Assembly (NCBI GenBank): GCA_030150425.1
Contig: JASLFY010000247.1
Span: 1 to 7,035 of the forward strand
Length of the DNA: 7,035 nucleotides
Direction: 5' to 3'
Source: Yimella sp.
GTDB taxonomy: Bacteria; Actinomycetota; Actinomycetes; Actinomycetales; Dermatophilaceae
Positions within the stretch are counted from its first letter, which is position 1. Each line of letters begins with the position of its first letter. Below the pieces are notes generated by a model that saw only the letters and a program-made list of their open reading frames with translations, was not told the DNA's origin and ran no database searches. Of the stretch, positions 1 to 5,700 are shown in pieces. The position numbers were made by a program, and so were the translations under genes.

Positions 1-188
1 CCCTCACCCAGATCTACGGCGTCTGCTTCCGCGGGCTCGCCCCGTCGGGTGAGCCCGGACTCTCGGACGAGGTCACCGAGGTGCGCTGGGTCGACGCCGA
101 CGAGGCCACCCGACTGCCCTTCATACCGCTGCACCGTGGGCTGGTGCGCGCCGCGTTCGAACCGGAGTCCCCCACGCTCTTCCGGTGA
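1..188 (+). CDS. NUDIX hydrolase, C-terminal fragment (5' end outside window)
   Basis: The reading frame is open from base 3 and stops with TGA at 186-188, giving the last 61 residues. They include LTQIYGVCFRG, a stretch DEVTEVRWVDADEATRLPF and a terminal helix LHRGLVRAAF. This beta-strand, 'E-V/W-V-x-x-D-E' and short-helix layout is typical of the C-terminal third of NUDIX (MutT-like) hydrolases, which cleave nucleoside diphosphates linked to another moiety. The diagnostic NUDIX box (GX5EX7REUXEEXGU) would lie upstream, outside the window, so neither substrate nor catalytic residues can be judged. The next gene starts 19 bases downstream on the same strand, so the two may be cotranscribed. 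Family assignment rests on the tail only. Confidence 0.72.
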   Translation, partial: LTQIYGVCFRGLAPSGEPGLSDEVTEVRWVDADEATRLPFIPLHRGLVRAAFEPESPTLFR

Positions 189-207
189 GCATGTCAGGAT
201 GTCGGCC

Positions 208-1203
208 ATGACCGACCAGGGCTGGCAGGACGATCCGAAGGACCCCACGAAGCTGCGCTACCGCGACGGCAACGGGTGGACCGATTTCACCAAGCCGAAA
301 CCGGCCGACCAGCAGCCCGCACCCGCCGTCCACTCCGGCGGACCCGTGCGCCTGCCCGGCGCGCGTCCGGCCCCGCCGGCCAACGACCCGTACGCCCAGC
401 AGACTCAGCAGACTCCGCCCGCCCCGCCGGCCAACGACCCGTACGCGCAGCAGCCCCCGCAGCAGCCGGGCTACGTGCAGAACCCGCAGGACCGGCCGGG
501 CTTCACCGGTGACGTCCACCGGTTCAGCGAAGGCTTCGCCCAGGGCTACGGCGACCAGAGCTTCGGCGGGCAGATGCACGGCCAGGCCGGTGGCCAGGTG
601 GCCGACCCGGGTCGCAGCCTGCTCGACGAGAAGACGCTGATCGTGTCGCAGAAGCGCAAGATCATCGAGGTCACCAACGAGTACGCCATCTACGGCGCCG
701 ACGGTGCCCAACTGGGCGCTGTCGTCGAGGTCGGGCAGAGCTCGATGCGCAAGGTGCTGCGAGTGATGACGAACTACGACCAGTTCCTCACCCACCGCCT
801 CGAGGTGCGCGACATGCGCGGTCAGGTGATCCTGCAGTTGACGCGCCCGGCGAAGGTGATGAAGTCGTCGGTCATCGTGCAGAACGCGCAGGGCTATGAG
901 CTCGGTCGCCTGGTGCAGCGCAACGTGTTCGGGAAGATCCGGTTCGGCATCGAGACGAACGGCCAGGAGATCGGGTCGCTGAACGCCGAGAACTGGCGCG
1001 CCTGGAACTTCTCGATGCGCGATGCGCAGGGCACCGAGGTCGCCCGGGTCACCAAGACCTGGGAGGGTCTGCTCACCGCGATGTTCACCACCGCCGACAA
1101 CTACGCGGTGAACATCCACTACGACCTGCCGGAACCGCTGCGTTCACTCTGCGTCGCCGCCGCGCTCACCATCGACACCGCACTGAAGCAGGACGACCGC
1201 TGA
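208..1203 (+). CDS. DUF2510 and scramblase/LURP-one-like domain protein
   Basis: The protein has 331 residues. I chose ATG 208 because an AGGA (196-199) lies 8 bases upstream; ATG 199 in the same frame would add three residues but has no ribosome site. Residues 5-28 (GWQDDP...KLRYRDGNGWTDFT) match the DUF2510 pattern (GWY-D-P-x-LRYWDG-x-WT), a small actinobacterial module often found at the N terminus of membrane-associated or envelope proteins. Residues about 30-125 are a Pro/Gln/Gly-rich, probably disordered linker with a 17-residue tandem repeat (55-71 and 72-88). Residues about 138-330, from LLDEKTLIVSQKRK, look like the phospholipid scramblase/LURP-one fold: repeated short strands such as YAIYGADGAQLG, LEVRDMRGQVIL and IVQNAQGYELG, ending in a hydrophobic helix near LRSLCVAAALTIDTAL. 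Lipid scrambling activity is not established for bacterial members and I do not claim it. It ends at a hairpin shared with the converging paa operon. Confidence 0.85.
   Translation: MTDQGWQDDPKDPTKLRYRDGNGWTDFTKPKPADQQPAPAVHSGGPVRLPGARPAPPANDPYAQQTQQTPPAPPANDPYAQQPPQQPGYVQNPQDRPGFTGDVHRFSEGFAQGYGDQSFGGQMHGQAGGQVADPGRSLLDEKTLIVSQKRKIIEVTNEYAIYGADGAQLGAVVEVGQSSMRKVLRVMTNYDQFLTHRLEVRDMRGQVILQLTRPAKVMKSSVIVQNAQGYELGRLVQRNVFGKIRFGIETNGQEIGSLNAENWRAWNFSMRDAQGTEVARVTKTWEGLLTAMFTTADNYAVNIHYDLPEPLRSLCVAAALTIDTALKQDDR
370..471 (+). repeat. 51-bp in-frame tandem duplication in the linker
   Basis: Bases 370-420 and 421-471 are two adjacent copies of a 51-base (17-codon) unit. The first 33 bases of each copy are identical except for one silent C/G change. 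They encode APPANDPYAQQ followed by TQQTPP in copy 1 and PPQQPG in copy 2. Near-identity at DNA level, with divergence limited to the end of the unit, suggests a fairly recent duplication expanding the disordered linker. Confidence 0.85.
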
Positions 1204-1210
1204 GAACGAC

Positions 1211-1240
1211 GGAAAGTGGTCGCTACTGCGACCACTTTCC
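1211..1240. terminator. Perfect hairpin between converging genes, likely bidirectional terminator
   Basis: GGAAAGTGGTCGC (1211-1223) and GCGACCACTTTCC (1228-1240) are exact reverse complements, giving a 13-bp stem with a TACT loop at 1224-1227. It lies 7 bases after the stop of the scramblase-like gene and 24 bases beyond the stop of paaE, which converges on it. There is no clear T tract on either side, which is common for actinobacterial stem-loop terminators. The perfect symmetry lets it act for both strands. No other element is visible in this 61-base gap. Confidence 0.8.
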
Positions 1241-1264
1241 TTGACTACGGGGGTAGCGGCGGGC

Positions 1265-2377
1265 TCAGGCGTCGTAGTCCAGCTCGACCTCGTCGCTGAC
1301 CGGGTGGGACTGGCAGGCCAGCACGATCCCGGCCGCGACCTCGTCCGGCTCGAGGGCGTAGTTGCGATCCATCGACACCTCGCCGCTGACCACGCGGGCG
1401 CGGCAGGTGCCGCACACGCCGCCGGTGCAGGAGAACGGGGCGTCGGGGCGGGACCGCAGGGTGGCGTCGAGGATGGTCTCGGCCTTCGACGGCATCTCGA
1501 CGCGGGTGGTGCGCCCGTCCAGGTTCACCGTGACGACCGCCTCCGCGGGCGCGCTGGTGTCGACCTCGACCCGCTGCGCCGGGGTGGTGCCGTCGTCGAC
1601 GTGGAAGATCTCGTGGTGGACGTGGTCGGCGCCGACGCCACTGTCGGTCAGCACCCGCTGCGCCGTCTCCACCAACTGGAACGGCCCGCAGAGGTACCAC
1701 TCGTCGACGGTGTCCACCGGAAGCACGGTCGCCAGCAGCTGCCGCAGCTTCGGCTCGTCGATCCGCCCGTTGAGCCACTCGACGTCCTGCGGCTCCCGGG
1801 ACAGCACGTGGAACAGCTGGAACCGGTCGGGGTGGGCGTTCTTCAGGTCGGCGAGCTCCTCCAGGAACATCACCGAGTCGGTGCGCCGGTTGCCGAAGAC
1901 CAGCGACGCGGTCGCGGTCGGGTCGTCCTCGAGCAGGGAGCCGAGGATCGACAGCACCGGGGTGATCCCCGAGCCCGCGGCCAGCGCGACGTGGTGACGC
2001 GGACCGTCGGCCGCCGGCGCGGTGAAGGAACCGAGCGGACTCATCACCTGCACCGTGTCGCCCGGCTGCACCTGCTCGTTCAGCCAGGTCGACATCAGTC
2101 CGCCGTCGACCCGGGCCGATCCGACGCGCACCACACCACGGCGTTCTGCCTCGGCGCGGGTGATACAGATGGAGTACGACCGGCGTACGTCCTGCCCGTC
2201 GATGGTGGCGCGCAGGGTGAGGTGTTGGCCCGGGGTGAAGGCGAACTCCTCGGCCAGTTCCGCCGGGATCGTGAAGCTCACCGCGACGGCGTCGGGCGTC
2301 AGACGCTGCACGTCGGCGACCGTCAGGTCGTGGAACTGCGCGCGGCGTCGGGCGGGGGTGCTGATCAGGGCGGTCAC
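1265..2377 (-). CDS. paaE: Phenylacetyl-CoA 1,2-epoxidase, reductase subunit PaaE
   Basis: This 370-residue protein passes electrons from NADPH through FAD and a 2Fe-2S centre to the PaaA diiron site. The N-terminal half is a ferredoxin-reductase module: the FAD-binding RSYS is at 66-69, the pyridine-nucleotide motif GSGITP at 135-140, and YLCGP at 228-232. The C-terminal domain is a plant-type 2Fe-2S ferredoxin with Cys317, Cys322, Cys325 and Cys355 (C-x4-C-x2-C-x29-C). Length and domain order fit PaaE, and all cofactor motifs look intact. I chose GTG 2377, which overlaps the paaD stop as GTGA and has GAGGAG at 2394-2389 (11 bases upstream). A longer frame reaching 2419 exists but would overlap paaD without a better ribosome site. 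It is the last gene of the operon and ends 24 bases from the shared hairpin. Placement after paaABCD excludes other reductases of the same fold. Confidence 0.95.
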   Translation of the reverse strand: MTALISTPARRRAQFHDLTVADVQRLTPDAVAVSFTIPAELAEEFAFTPGQHLTLRATIDGQDVRRSYSICITRAEAERRGVVRVGSARVDGGLMSTWLNEQVQPGDTVQVMSPLGSFTAPAADGPRHHVALAAGSGITPVLSILGSLLEDDPTATASLVFGNRRTDSVMFLEELADLKNAHPDRFQLFHVLSREPQDVEWLNGRIDEPKLRQLLATVLPVDTVDEWYLCGPFQLVETAQRVLTDSGVGADHVHHEIFHVDDGTTPAQRVEVDTSAPAEAVVTVNLDGRTTRVEMPSKAETILDATLRSRPDAPFSCTGGVCGTCRARVVSGEVSMDRNYALEPDEVAAGIVLACQSHPVSDEVELDYDA

Positions 2378-2874
2378 AGTGGCTTGAACTCCTCGAACGG
2401 TTCTCGGCAGGTGCGGCATCGGCGCAACGACTTGCAGGCGGTCGACCCGAAGGCCGACACGACCTCGGTGTCGTCGCTCCCGCAGACCGGGCAGGCGACC
2501 TGACGTCGGCCGATGGTGAGTGCGCGCGGTCCGGCCGCGGCGGCACCTGGTGGGGCAATCCCGAACTCCTGCAACCGCTTCCGACCGGCGTCGGACATCC
2601 AGTCGGTCGTCCAGGCCGGTTCCAGCGCGATCGTCACCTCGGCGAGGTAGCCGGCGGCGATGATCGCGTTCCGTACGGAGCGCTCCATCGCTTCCATCGC
2701 CGGGCAGCCGCTGTACGTCGGCGTCATCACGACGCGTACGACATCCCCCTCGACGACCAGCGACCGGATGACGCCGAGGTCATCCAGCGTGATCACCGGG
2801 ATCTCGGGGTCGGCGACCGAGCGGACGGCCCGCTCGACCTCGTCCGCCGTACGACGATCGGTGACGCTCACCAT
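2374..2874 (-). CDS. paaD: Phenylacetyl-CoA epoxidase assembly protein PaaD
   Basis: This 166-residue protein has a MIP18/DUF59 domain at about 8-110. It shows the family's conserved segments VADPEIPVITLDDLGVI (20-36) and TPTYSGCPAM (51-60) with the reactive Cys57. A C-terminal zinc-ribbon-like tail follows, with CPVC (128-131) and Cys147, Cys153 and Cys156, as in PaaD rather than in general SufT/MIP18 proteins. PaaD is needed for an active epoxidase and is thought to help Fe-S or metal-centre maturation, probably of PaaE or PaaA; it is not a catalytic subunit. ATG 2874 overlaps the paaC stop by 7 bases. GTG 2871, one codon later, would give a GTGA overlap like the neighbouring junctions and is an equally good start. 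No Shine-Dalgarno-like sequence is seen, so translation probably depends on coupling to paaC. Confidence 0.94.
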   Translation of the reverse strand: MVSVTDRRTADEVERAVRSVADPEIPVITLDDLGVIRSLVVEGDVVRVVMTPTYSGCPAMEAMERSVRNAIIAAGYLAEVTIALEPAWTTDWMSDAGRKRLQEFGIAPPGAAAAGPRALTIGRRQVACPVCGSDDTEVVSAFGSTACKSLRRCRTCREPFEEFKPL

Positions 2875-3653
2875 TGCGTCGCCGTCGGGTGGGACCGGTG
2901 GATGTGCTGCATCTCGGCGAGCAGGTAGCCCATCGCCTCGGAGTGCACGCCGTTGCGGCCACCACGGGCGGTGAACGAGGACCGCTCGACCGGCTCGAGC
3001 GTCGCCTCGGCGATCACCGCGTGGACCGCGGTCGTCACCTCGTCGGCAAGACTCGACGGCAACACACCGACACCGGCCTCGGCGGCGGCCTGCGCCGCGG
3101 CGGAATCGGCGAACAGTTCCGGGACGTACGGCGCCACGTCGACCAGTGCCTGCTGCATCCGGTCGTGGGACTCGGCGGTGCCGTCACCCAGGCGCAGCAC
3201 CCACTGGGCGGCGTGGTCACGGTGGTAGTCGACCTCCTTGACCGCCTTGCGGGCGACCGCGCGCACGGTCTCGTCGCTGCTGTCCGCCAGCCGGGAGTAC
3301 AACGCGTACTGGTAGTGGGCGAACCAGAGCAGCCGAGCCATCTCGAACCCGAAGTCGCCCCGCGGCCGCTCGACCAGGTGGACGTTGCGGAAGTCGCGCT
3401 CGTCGCGCAGGTAGGCCAGGGCGTCCTCGTCGCGGCCGCTCCCGTCGAGCTCACCGACGCGAGTGAGCAGGGCGCGGGCCTGACCGAGCTGGTCGAGCGC
3501 GATGTTGCCGAGCGCGAGGTCCTCCTCGATCTGCGGCGCCCGCGAGATCCACTCACCCAGTCGCTGGGTGTAGACCAGCGCGTCGTCGGCGAGTCCCAGG
3601 ACGTAGTCGGCGAGCAACTGCTGCTGCTCGGTCCGTGTCGCCATGGCCGTCAC
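2868..3653 (-). CDS. paaC: Phenylacetyl-CoA 1,2-epoxidase, structural subunit PaaC
   Basis: The protein has 261 residues from GTG 3653. It is a ferritin-like four-helix-bundle protein that pairs with PaaA in the oxygenase core and stabilises it, but does not carry out the chemistry. Family hallmarks are visible: LLADYVLGLADDALVYTQRLGEW at the N terminus, DLALGNIALDQLGQAR (45-60), RDERDFRNVHLVERPRGDF (83-101), KEVDYHRDHAAQWVLRLGDGT (139-159), and the closing segment GGRNGVHSEAMGYLLAEMQ with the C-terminal HP-x4-W. GTG 3653 forms a GTGA overlap with the paaB stop and has a weak GAG five bases upstream. ATG 3644, three codons later, is a plausible alternative with no ribosome site. Length is normal for the family (about 250 residues) and no damage is seen. 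Confidence 0.95.
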   Translation of the reverse strand: MTAMATRTEQQQLLADYVLGLADDALVYTQRLGEWISRAPQIEEDLALGNIALDQLGQARALLTRVGELDGSGRDEDALAYLRDERDFRNVHLVERPRGDFGFEMARLLWFAHYQYALYSRLADSSDETVRAVARKAVKEVDYHRDHAAQWVLRLGDGTAESHDRMQQALVDVAPYVPELFADSAAAQAAAEAGVGVLPSSLADEVTTAVHAVIAEATLEPVERSSFTARGGRNGVHSEAMGYLLAEMQHIHRSHPTATQW

Positions 3654-3949
3654 AGGTACTCGACGTCGGCCGGGACGTCGTAGAACGTCGGGTGGCGGTA
3701 GACCTTGTCCCCGGCCGGGTCGAAGAAACTGTCCCGCTCGTCCGGGCTGCTGGCAACGATGTCCGCGGCGGCGACCACCCACACCGAGACGCCCTCCTGG
3801 CGTCGGGTGTAGAGGTCACGGGCGTTGCGCAGCGCCATCTGCGCGTCGGGCGCGTGCAGCGACCCGGCGTGGACGTGGGACAGGCCGCGCTTGCCGCGGA
3901 CGAACACCTCGTACAACGGCCAATCCCGTTGCGACTGCTGGCCACTCAT
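3650..3949 (-). CDS. paaB: Phenylacetyl-CoA 1,2-epoxidase, subunit PaaB
   Basis: This 99-residue protein is close to the usual 95 residues. Recognisable family segments are WPLYEVFVRGKRGLSHVHAGSLHAPDAQMALRNARDLYTRR (10-50, quoted here only to show the run of conserved blocks W-P-L-Y-E-V-F and H-x-G-S-x-H-A), VWVV at 56-59, and the end YRHPTFYDVPADVEYL. PaaB is the small bridging subunit that joins PaaAC units into the full complex and is required for activity. The start is secure: ATG 3949 overlaps the paaA stop as ATGA, with a good AGGGAG at 3959-3954, four bases upstream. Frame-open sequence continues upstream to 4063 but lies inside paaA and has no family similarity, so I left it out. Confidence 0.95.
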   Translation of the reverse strand: MSGQQSQRDWPLYEVFVRGKRGLSHVHAGSLHAPDAQMALRNARDLYTRRQEGVSVWVVAAADIVASSPDERDSFFDPAGDKVYRHPTFYDVPADVEYL

Positions 3950-5040
3950 GCTGCTCCCTGCTCCCGTTCGCGCTGCTTGTCTGCATGGGCGACCGCCGCT
4001 TCGCGGACCCATGCACCGTCCTCGTGGGCCTTGACCCGGTGGTTCATCCGTTGCGTGTTGCACGGCCCGTCACCCTTGAGCACGCGCCAGAACTCGTCCC
4101 AGTCGATCGCGCCGAAGTCGTAGTGGCCGCGCTCCTCGTTCCACTTCAGGTCGGGGTCGGGCAGGGTGATGCCGAGCTTGTTCGCCTGCGGCACCGTCAT
4201 GTCGACGAACTTCTGCCGCAGTTCGTCGTTCGCGAACCGCTTGATCCCCCATGCCATCGACTGCGCCGTACGGCCGTCGCCGGCGTTCTCGCCGGTGTCC
4301 GGCGGGCCGAACATCATCAGGGCCGGCCACCACCAGCGGTTCGCGGCGTCCTGCACCATCGCCTTCTGTTCCGGGGTCCCGTTCGCCATCGTGTAGAGGG
4401 ACTCGAACCCCTGACGCTGGTGGAACGACTCCTCCTTGCAGACGCGGATCATCGCCCGTGCGTACGGGCCGTACGAGCACCGGCACAGCGGCACCTGGTT
4501 CATGATCGCGGCGCCGTCGACCAGCCAGCCGATCGCGGCGACGTCGGCCCAGGTGACGGTCGGGTAGTTGAAGATCGAGGAGTACTTCTGCCGGCCGGAG
4601 TGCAGCTTGTCCAGCAACTCGCTGCGGTCGACGCCGAGCGTCTCGGCGGCGGAGTAGAGGTAGAGGCCGTGGCCGGCTTCGTCCTGCACCTTCGCGATGA
4701 GGATCGCCTTGCGGCGCAGCGACGGCGCACGGGTGATCCAGTTGCCCTCCGGCTGCATTCCGATGATCTCGGAGTGGGCGTGCTGGGCGATCTGCCGGAT
4801 CAGCGTCTGCCGGTAGTCGTCCGGCATCGCGTCGCGCGGCTCGATCCGCTTGTCGTCCGCGATCAGGGCGTCGAAGTCGCCGCCCCGGCCGCGCTCGGTG
4901 GCGGTGTCGAGCACGCCCGCCAGCCCGTCGCCCTCGGCGGCGTTGAGCGGCTCGTCGTGCGCGTTGCCAGGCGCCTCGTCGGGCGCTTCGTCGGGTGCGC
5001 TGAAGTCGTTGCCGTACATGCCGTCCAGTGTGACGCGCAT
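3946..5040 (-). CDS. paaA: Phenylacetyl-CoA 1,2-epoxidase, catalytic diiron subunit PaaA
   Basis: The protein has 364 residues from ATG 5040. It is the oxygenase subunit that inserts one oxygen atom of O2 into the aromatic ring of phenylacetyl-CoA. The conserved core begins near DKRIEPRDAMPDDYR (63-77). Likely diiron ligands sit in HSEIIGMQPEGNW (Glu91), QDEAGHG (Glu121, His124) and KEESFH (Glu204, His207), the paired carboxylate/E-x2-H pattern of bacterial multicomponent oxygenases. All key residues are present. The first 55 or so residues are an acidic Ala/Pro/Asp-rich extension not expected in the roughly 310-residue enterobacterial enzymes; it includes a DEAP-DEAP repeat. ATG 5040 is the first ATG but has no ribosome site and lies two bases from the palindrome. 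ATG 5019 (MYGNDFSAP) has GGA four bases upstream and is a serious alternative. It is first in a five-gene operon and overlaps paaB by ATGA. Confidence 0.95.
   Translation of the reverse strand: MRVTLDGMYGNDFSAPDEAPDEAPGNAHDEPLNAAEGDGLAGVLDTATERGRGGDFDALIADDKRIEPRDAMPDDYRQTLIRQIAQHAHSEIIGMQPEGNWITRAPSLRRKAILIAKVQDEAGHGLYLYSAAETLGVDRSELLDKLHSGRQKYSSIFNYPTVTWADVAAIGWLVDGAAIMNQVPLCRCSYGPYARAMIRVCKEESFHQRQGFESLYTMANGTPEQKAMVQDAANRWWWPALMMFGPPDTGENAGDGRTAQSMAWGIKRFANDELRQKFVDMTVPQANKLGITLPDPDLKWNEERGHYDFGAIDWDEFWRVLKGDGPCNTQRMNHRVKAHEDGAWVREAAVAHADKQREREQGAA
4970..4993 (-). repeat. 12-bp tandem repeat in the paaA N-terminal coding region
   Basis: Plus-strand GGCGCCTCGTCG (4970-4981) and GGCGCTTCGTCG (4982-4993) are adjacent 12-base units differing at one position; a decayed third unit follows (GGTGC...). 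On the coding strand they produce the DEAP-DEAP stretch of the PaaA extension. This is a likely slippage-derived expansion. Confidence 0.7.
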
Positions 5041-5044
5041 TACA
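5039..5044 (-). promoter_or_regulatory. Possible -10 box for paaA
   Basis: The minus strand reads TGTAAT at 5044-5039, five of six matches to TATAAT, on the paaA-proximal edge of the palindrome. The sequence 16 bases upstream is TTTTTG, a poor -35. If this box is real, transcription would begin near 5032 and translation would have to start at ATG 5019 rather than 5040. It is tentative, because a single hexamer has little weight. Confidence 0.3.
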
Positions 5045-5071
5045 CGTTTTTGCAATCTTGCAAAAACGTGT
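5042..5071. promoter_or_regulatory. 30-bp perfect inverted repeat, probable operator of paaA
   Basis: ACACGTTTTTGCAA (5042-5055) and TTGCAAAAACGTGT (5058-5071) are exact reverse complements around a 2-base spacer (TC). The run is strongly AT-rich in GC-rich surroundings and lies immediately upstream of paaA, where a repressor would block RNA polymerase. TTGCAA is itself palindromic, so the site also reads as two TTGCAA boxes 8 bases apart. The size and dyad symmetry fit a TetR-, MarR- or GntR-type dimer site. I do not recognise the exact motif, and no complete regulator gene lies in the window. It could also affect the divergent acetyltransferase gene, whose start is 66 bases away. Confidence 0.8.
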
Positions 5072-5136
5072 CACAGGCAGGCAGCACCCGTCCGGGTGGT
5101 TCCGCCGGTGCCGGTGGCGGCTGGTTGAATCGACCG
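5072..5136. other. Divergent intergenic region between paaA and the acetyltransferase gene
   Basis: This GC-rich spacer lies between the palindrome and GTG 5137. It must hold at least part of the promoter for the acetyltransferase/azlCD unit. A weak TTGAAT at 5125-5130 ends six bases before GTG 5137, which would suit a leaderless transcript, but it lacks the usual TANNNT form and has no -35. On the minus strand, GTGACA (5074-5069) resembles a -35 box but has no matching -10. No promoter can be assigned with confidence. Confidence 0.4.
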
Positions 5137-5700
5137 GTGAGTGATGCGAGTGTGCGGACCGCCCGACCGGCCGACTGTGCGGCCGTGGGCCGGGTGCAGG
5201 CCGCCGTCTGGCGCGAGGCGTACGCCGGGATCGTCGACGCCGACGTCCTCGAGCAGTTCGTCCCCGACGGCTTCACCGCCGCCTGGCAGTCGTCGCTGGC
5301 CGCTCCCCCGTCGCCGGTCCATCGACTGCTGGTCGCGACCGAGCTCGACGACGTCGTCGGCTTCGTCGCCGTCGGACCGGCCGGTGGCGACGAGTTCGCC
5401 GGTGAGATCCTCGCCGGCGGTGTCGATCCCGACCGCCGCGGGCGCGGCCACGGCTCGCGCCTGTTGAACGCCGCGGTCGATACCCTCGCCGCCAACGACC
5501 GCACCACCGTCCACACCCGGGTCCTCGAGCGCGACACCCGACTGGTGCGTTTCCTGGCGGAAGCCGGGTTCGGCCTCACCGGGGCGTACGCCGACCGCGT
5601 CGTGACCGCCGCGGGCGACACCGTCCGGGAGATCGAGTTGCAGACCGGCCTGGCCACCGACGACTCGGCCGCCGCCCACCAGCACGACCATGACCACTGA
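5137..5700 (+). CDS. GNAT family N-acetyltransferase with His-rich tail
   Basis: This 187-residue protein runs from GTG 5137. Residues 6-40 (VRTARPADCAAVGRVQAAVWREAYAGIVDADVL) match the N-terminal strand and helices of GNAT enzymes, which move an acetyl group from acetyl-CoA to an amine. The acetyl-CoA pyrophosphate-binding motif A is VDPDRRGRGHGSRLL (96-110) with the R-G-x-G-x-G loop at 101-106. Residues 137-156 (VRFLAEAGFGLTGAYADRVV) form the usual C-terminal part. The substrate cannot be predicted. The last seven residues, HQHDHDH, are unusual and might bind metal. The start is uncertain: no clear ribosome site precedes GTG 5137, and an in-frame TTG at 5125 is possible. The gene diverges from paaA across a 96-base gap and overlaps azlC by 11 bases, so it is probably in one operon with azlCD. 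Confidence 0.88.
   Translation: MSDASVRTARPADCAAVGRVQAAVWREAYAGIVDADVLEQFVPDGFTAAWQSSLAAPPSPVHRLLVATELDDVVGFVAVGPAGGDEFAGEILAGGVDPDRRGRGHGSRLLNAAVDTLAANDRTTVHTRVLERDTRLVRFLAEAGFGLTGAYADRVVTAAGDTVREIELQTGLATDDSAAAHQHDHDH

Noticed and set aside
49..207. Extension of the DUF2510 protein upstream to base 49
   Set aside because: This part overlaps the NUDIX gene in another frame, is Arg/Pro/Ser-rich, and the DUF2510 domain starts right after ATG 208, which has an AGGA in front.
121..1119. 332-codon minus-strand frame opposite the DUF2510 gene
   Set aside because: The plus-strand frame has recognisable domains and a ribosome site; the opposite one is rich in Leu/Val/Arg/His repeats typical of antisense GC-rich frames.
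1241..2503. Long open frames antisense or frame-shifted to paaE (plus strand 420 codons; minus strand 1245-2558, 437 codons)
   Set aside because: They are shadows: composition is Arg/Pro/Gly-rich with no family motifs, while the paaE frame has every cofactor motif.
3950..4063. Upstream extension of paaB by 38 codons
   Set aside because: It lies inside paaA and has no PaaB similarity; ATG 3949 has a good AGGGAG and forms the ATGA overlap.
2868..5040. Other multicomponent oxygenases (benzoyl-CoA epoxidase Box, toluene/phenol monooxygenase)
   Set aside because: The five-gene order A-B-C-D-E with the small PaaB, the MIP18-type PaaD and the PaaE reductase with C-terminal ferredoxin is specific to phenylacetyl-CoA epoxidase.
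5042..5071. Reading the palindrome as a transcription terminator
   Set aside because: No gene ends nearby on either strand; both flanking genes start from this region, so an operator is the better explanation.
3643..5700. A 685-codon open frame on the plus strand running through paaA antisense into the acetyltransferase
   Set aside because: The upstream part is the antisense shadow of paaA/paaB in GC-rich DNA and has low-complexity Arg/Val/Gly composition. Only the last 187 codons show a protein family.
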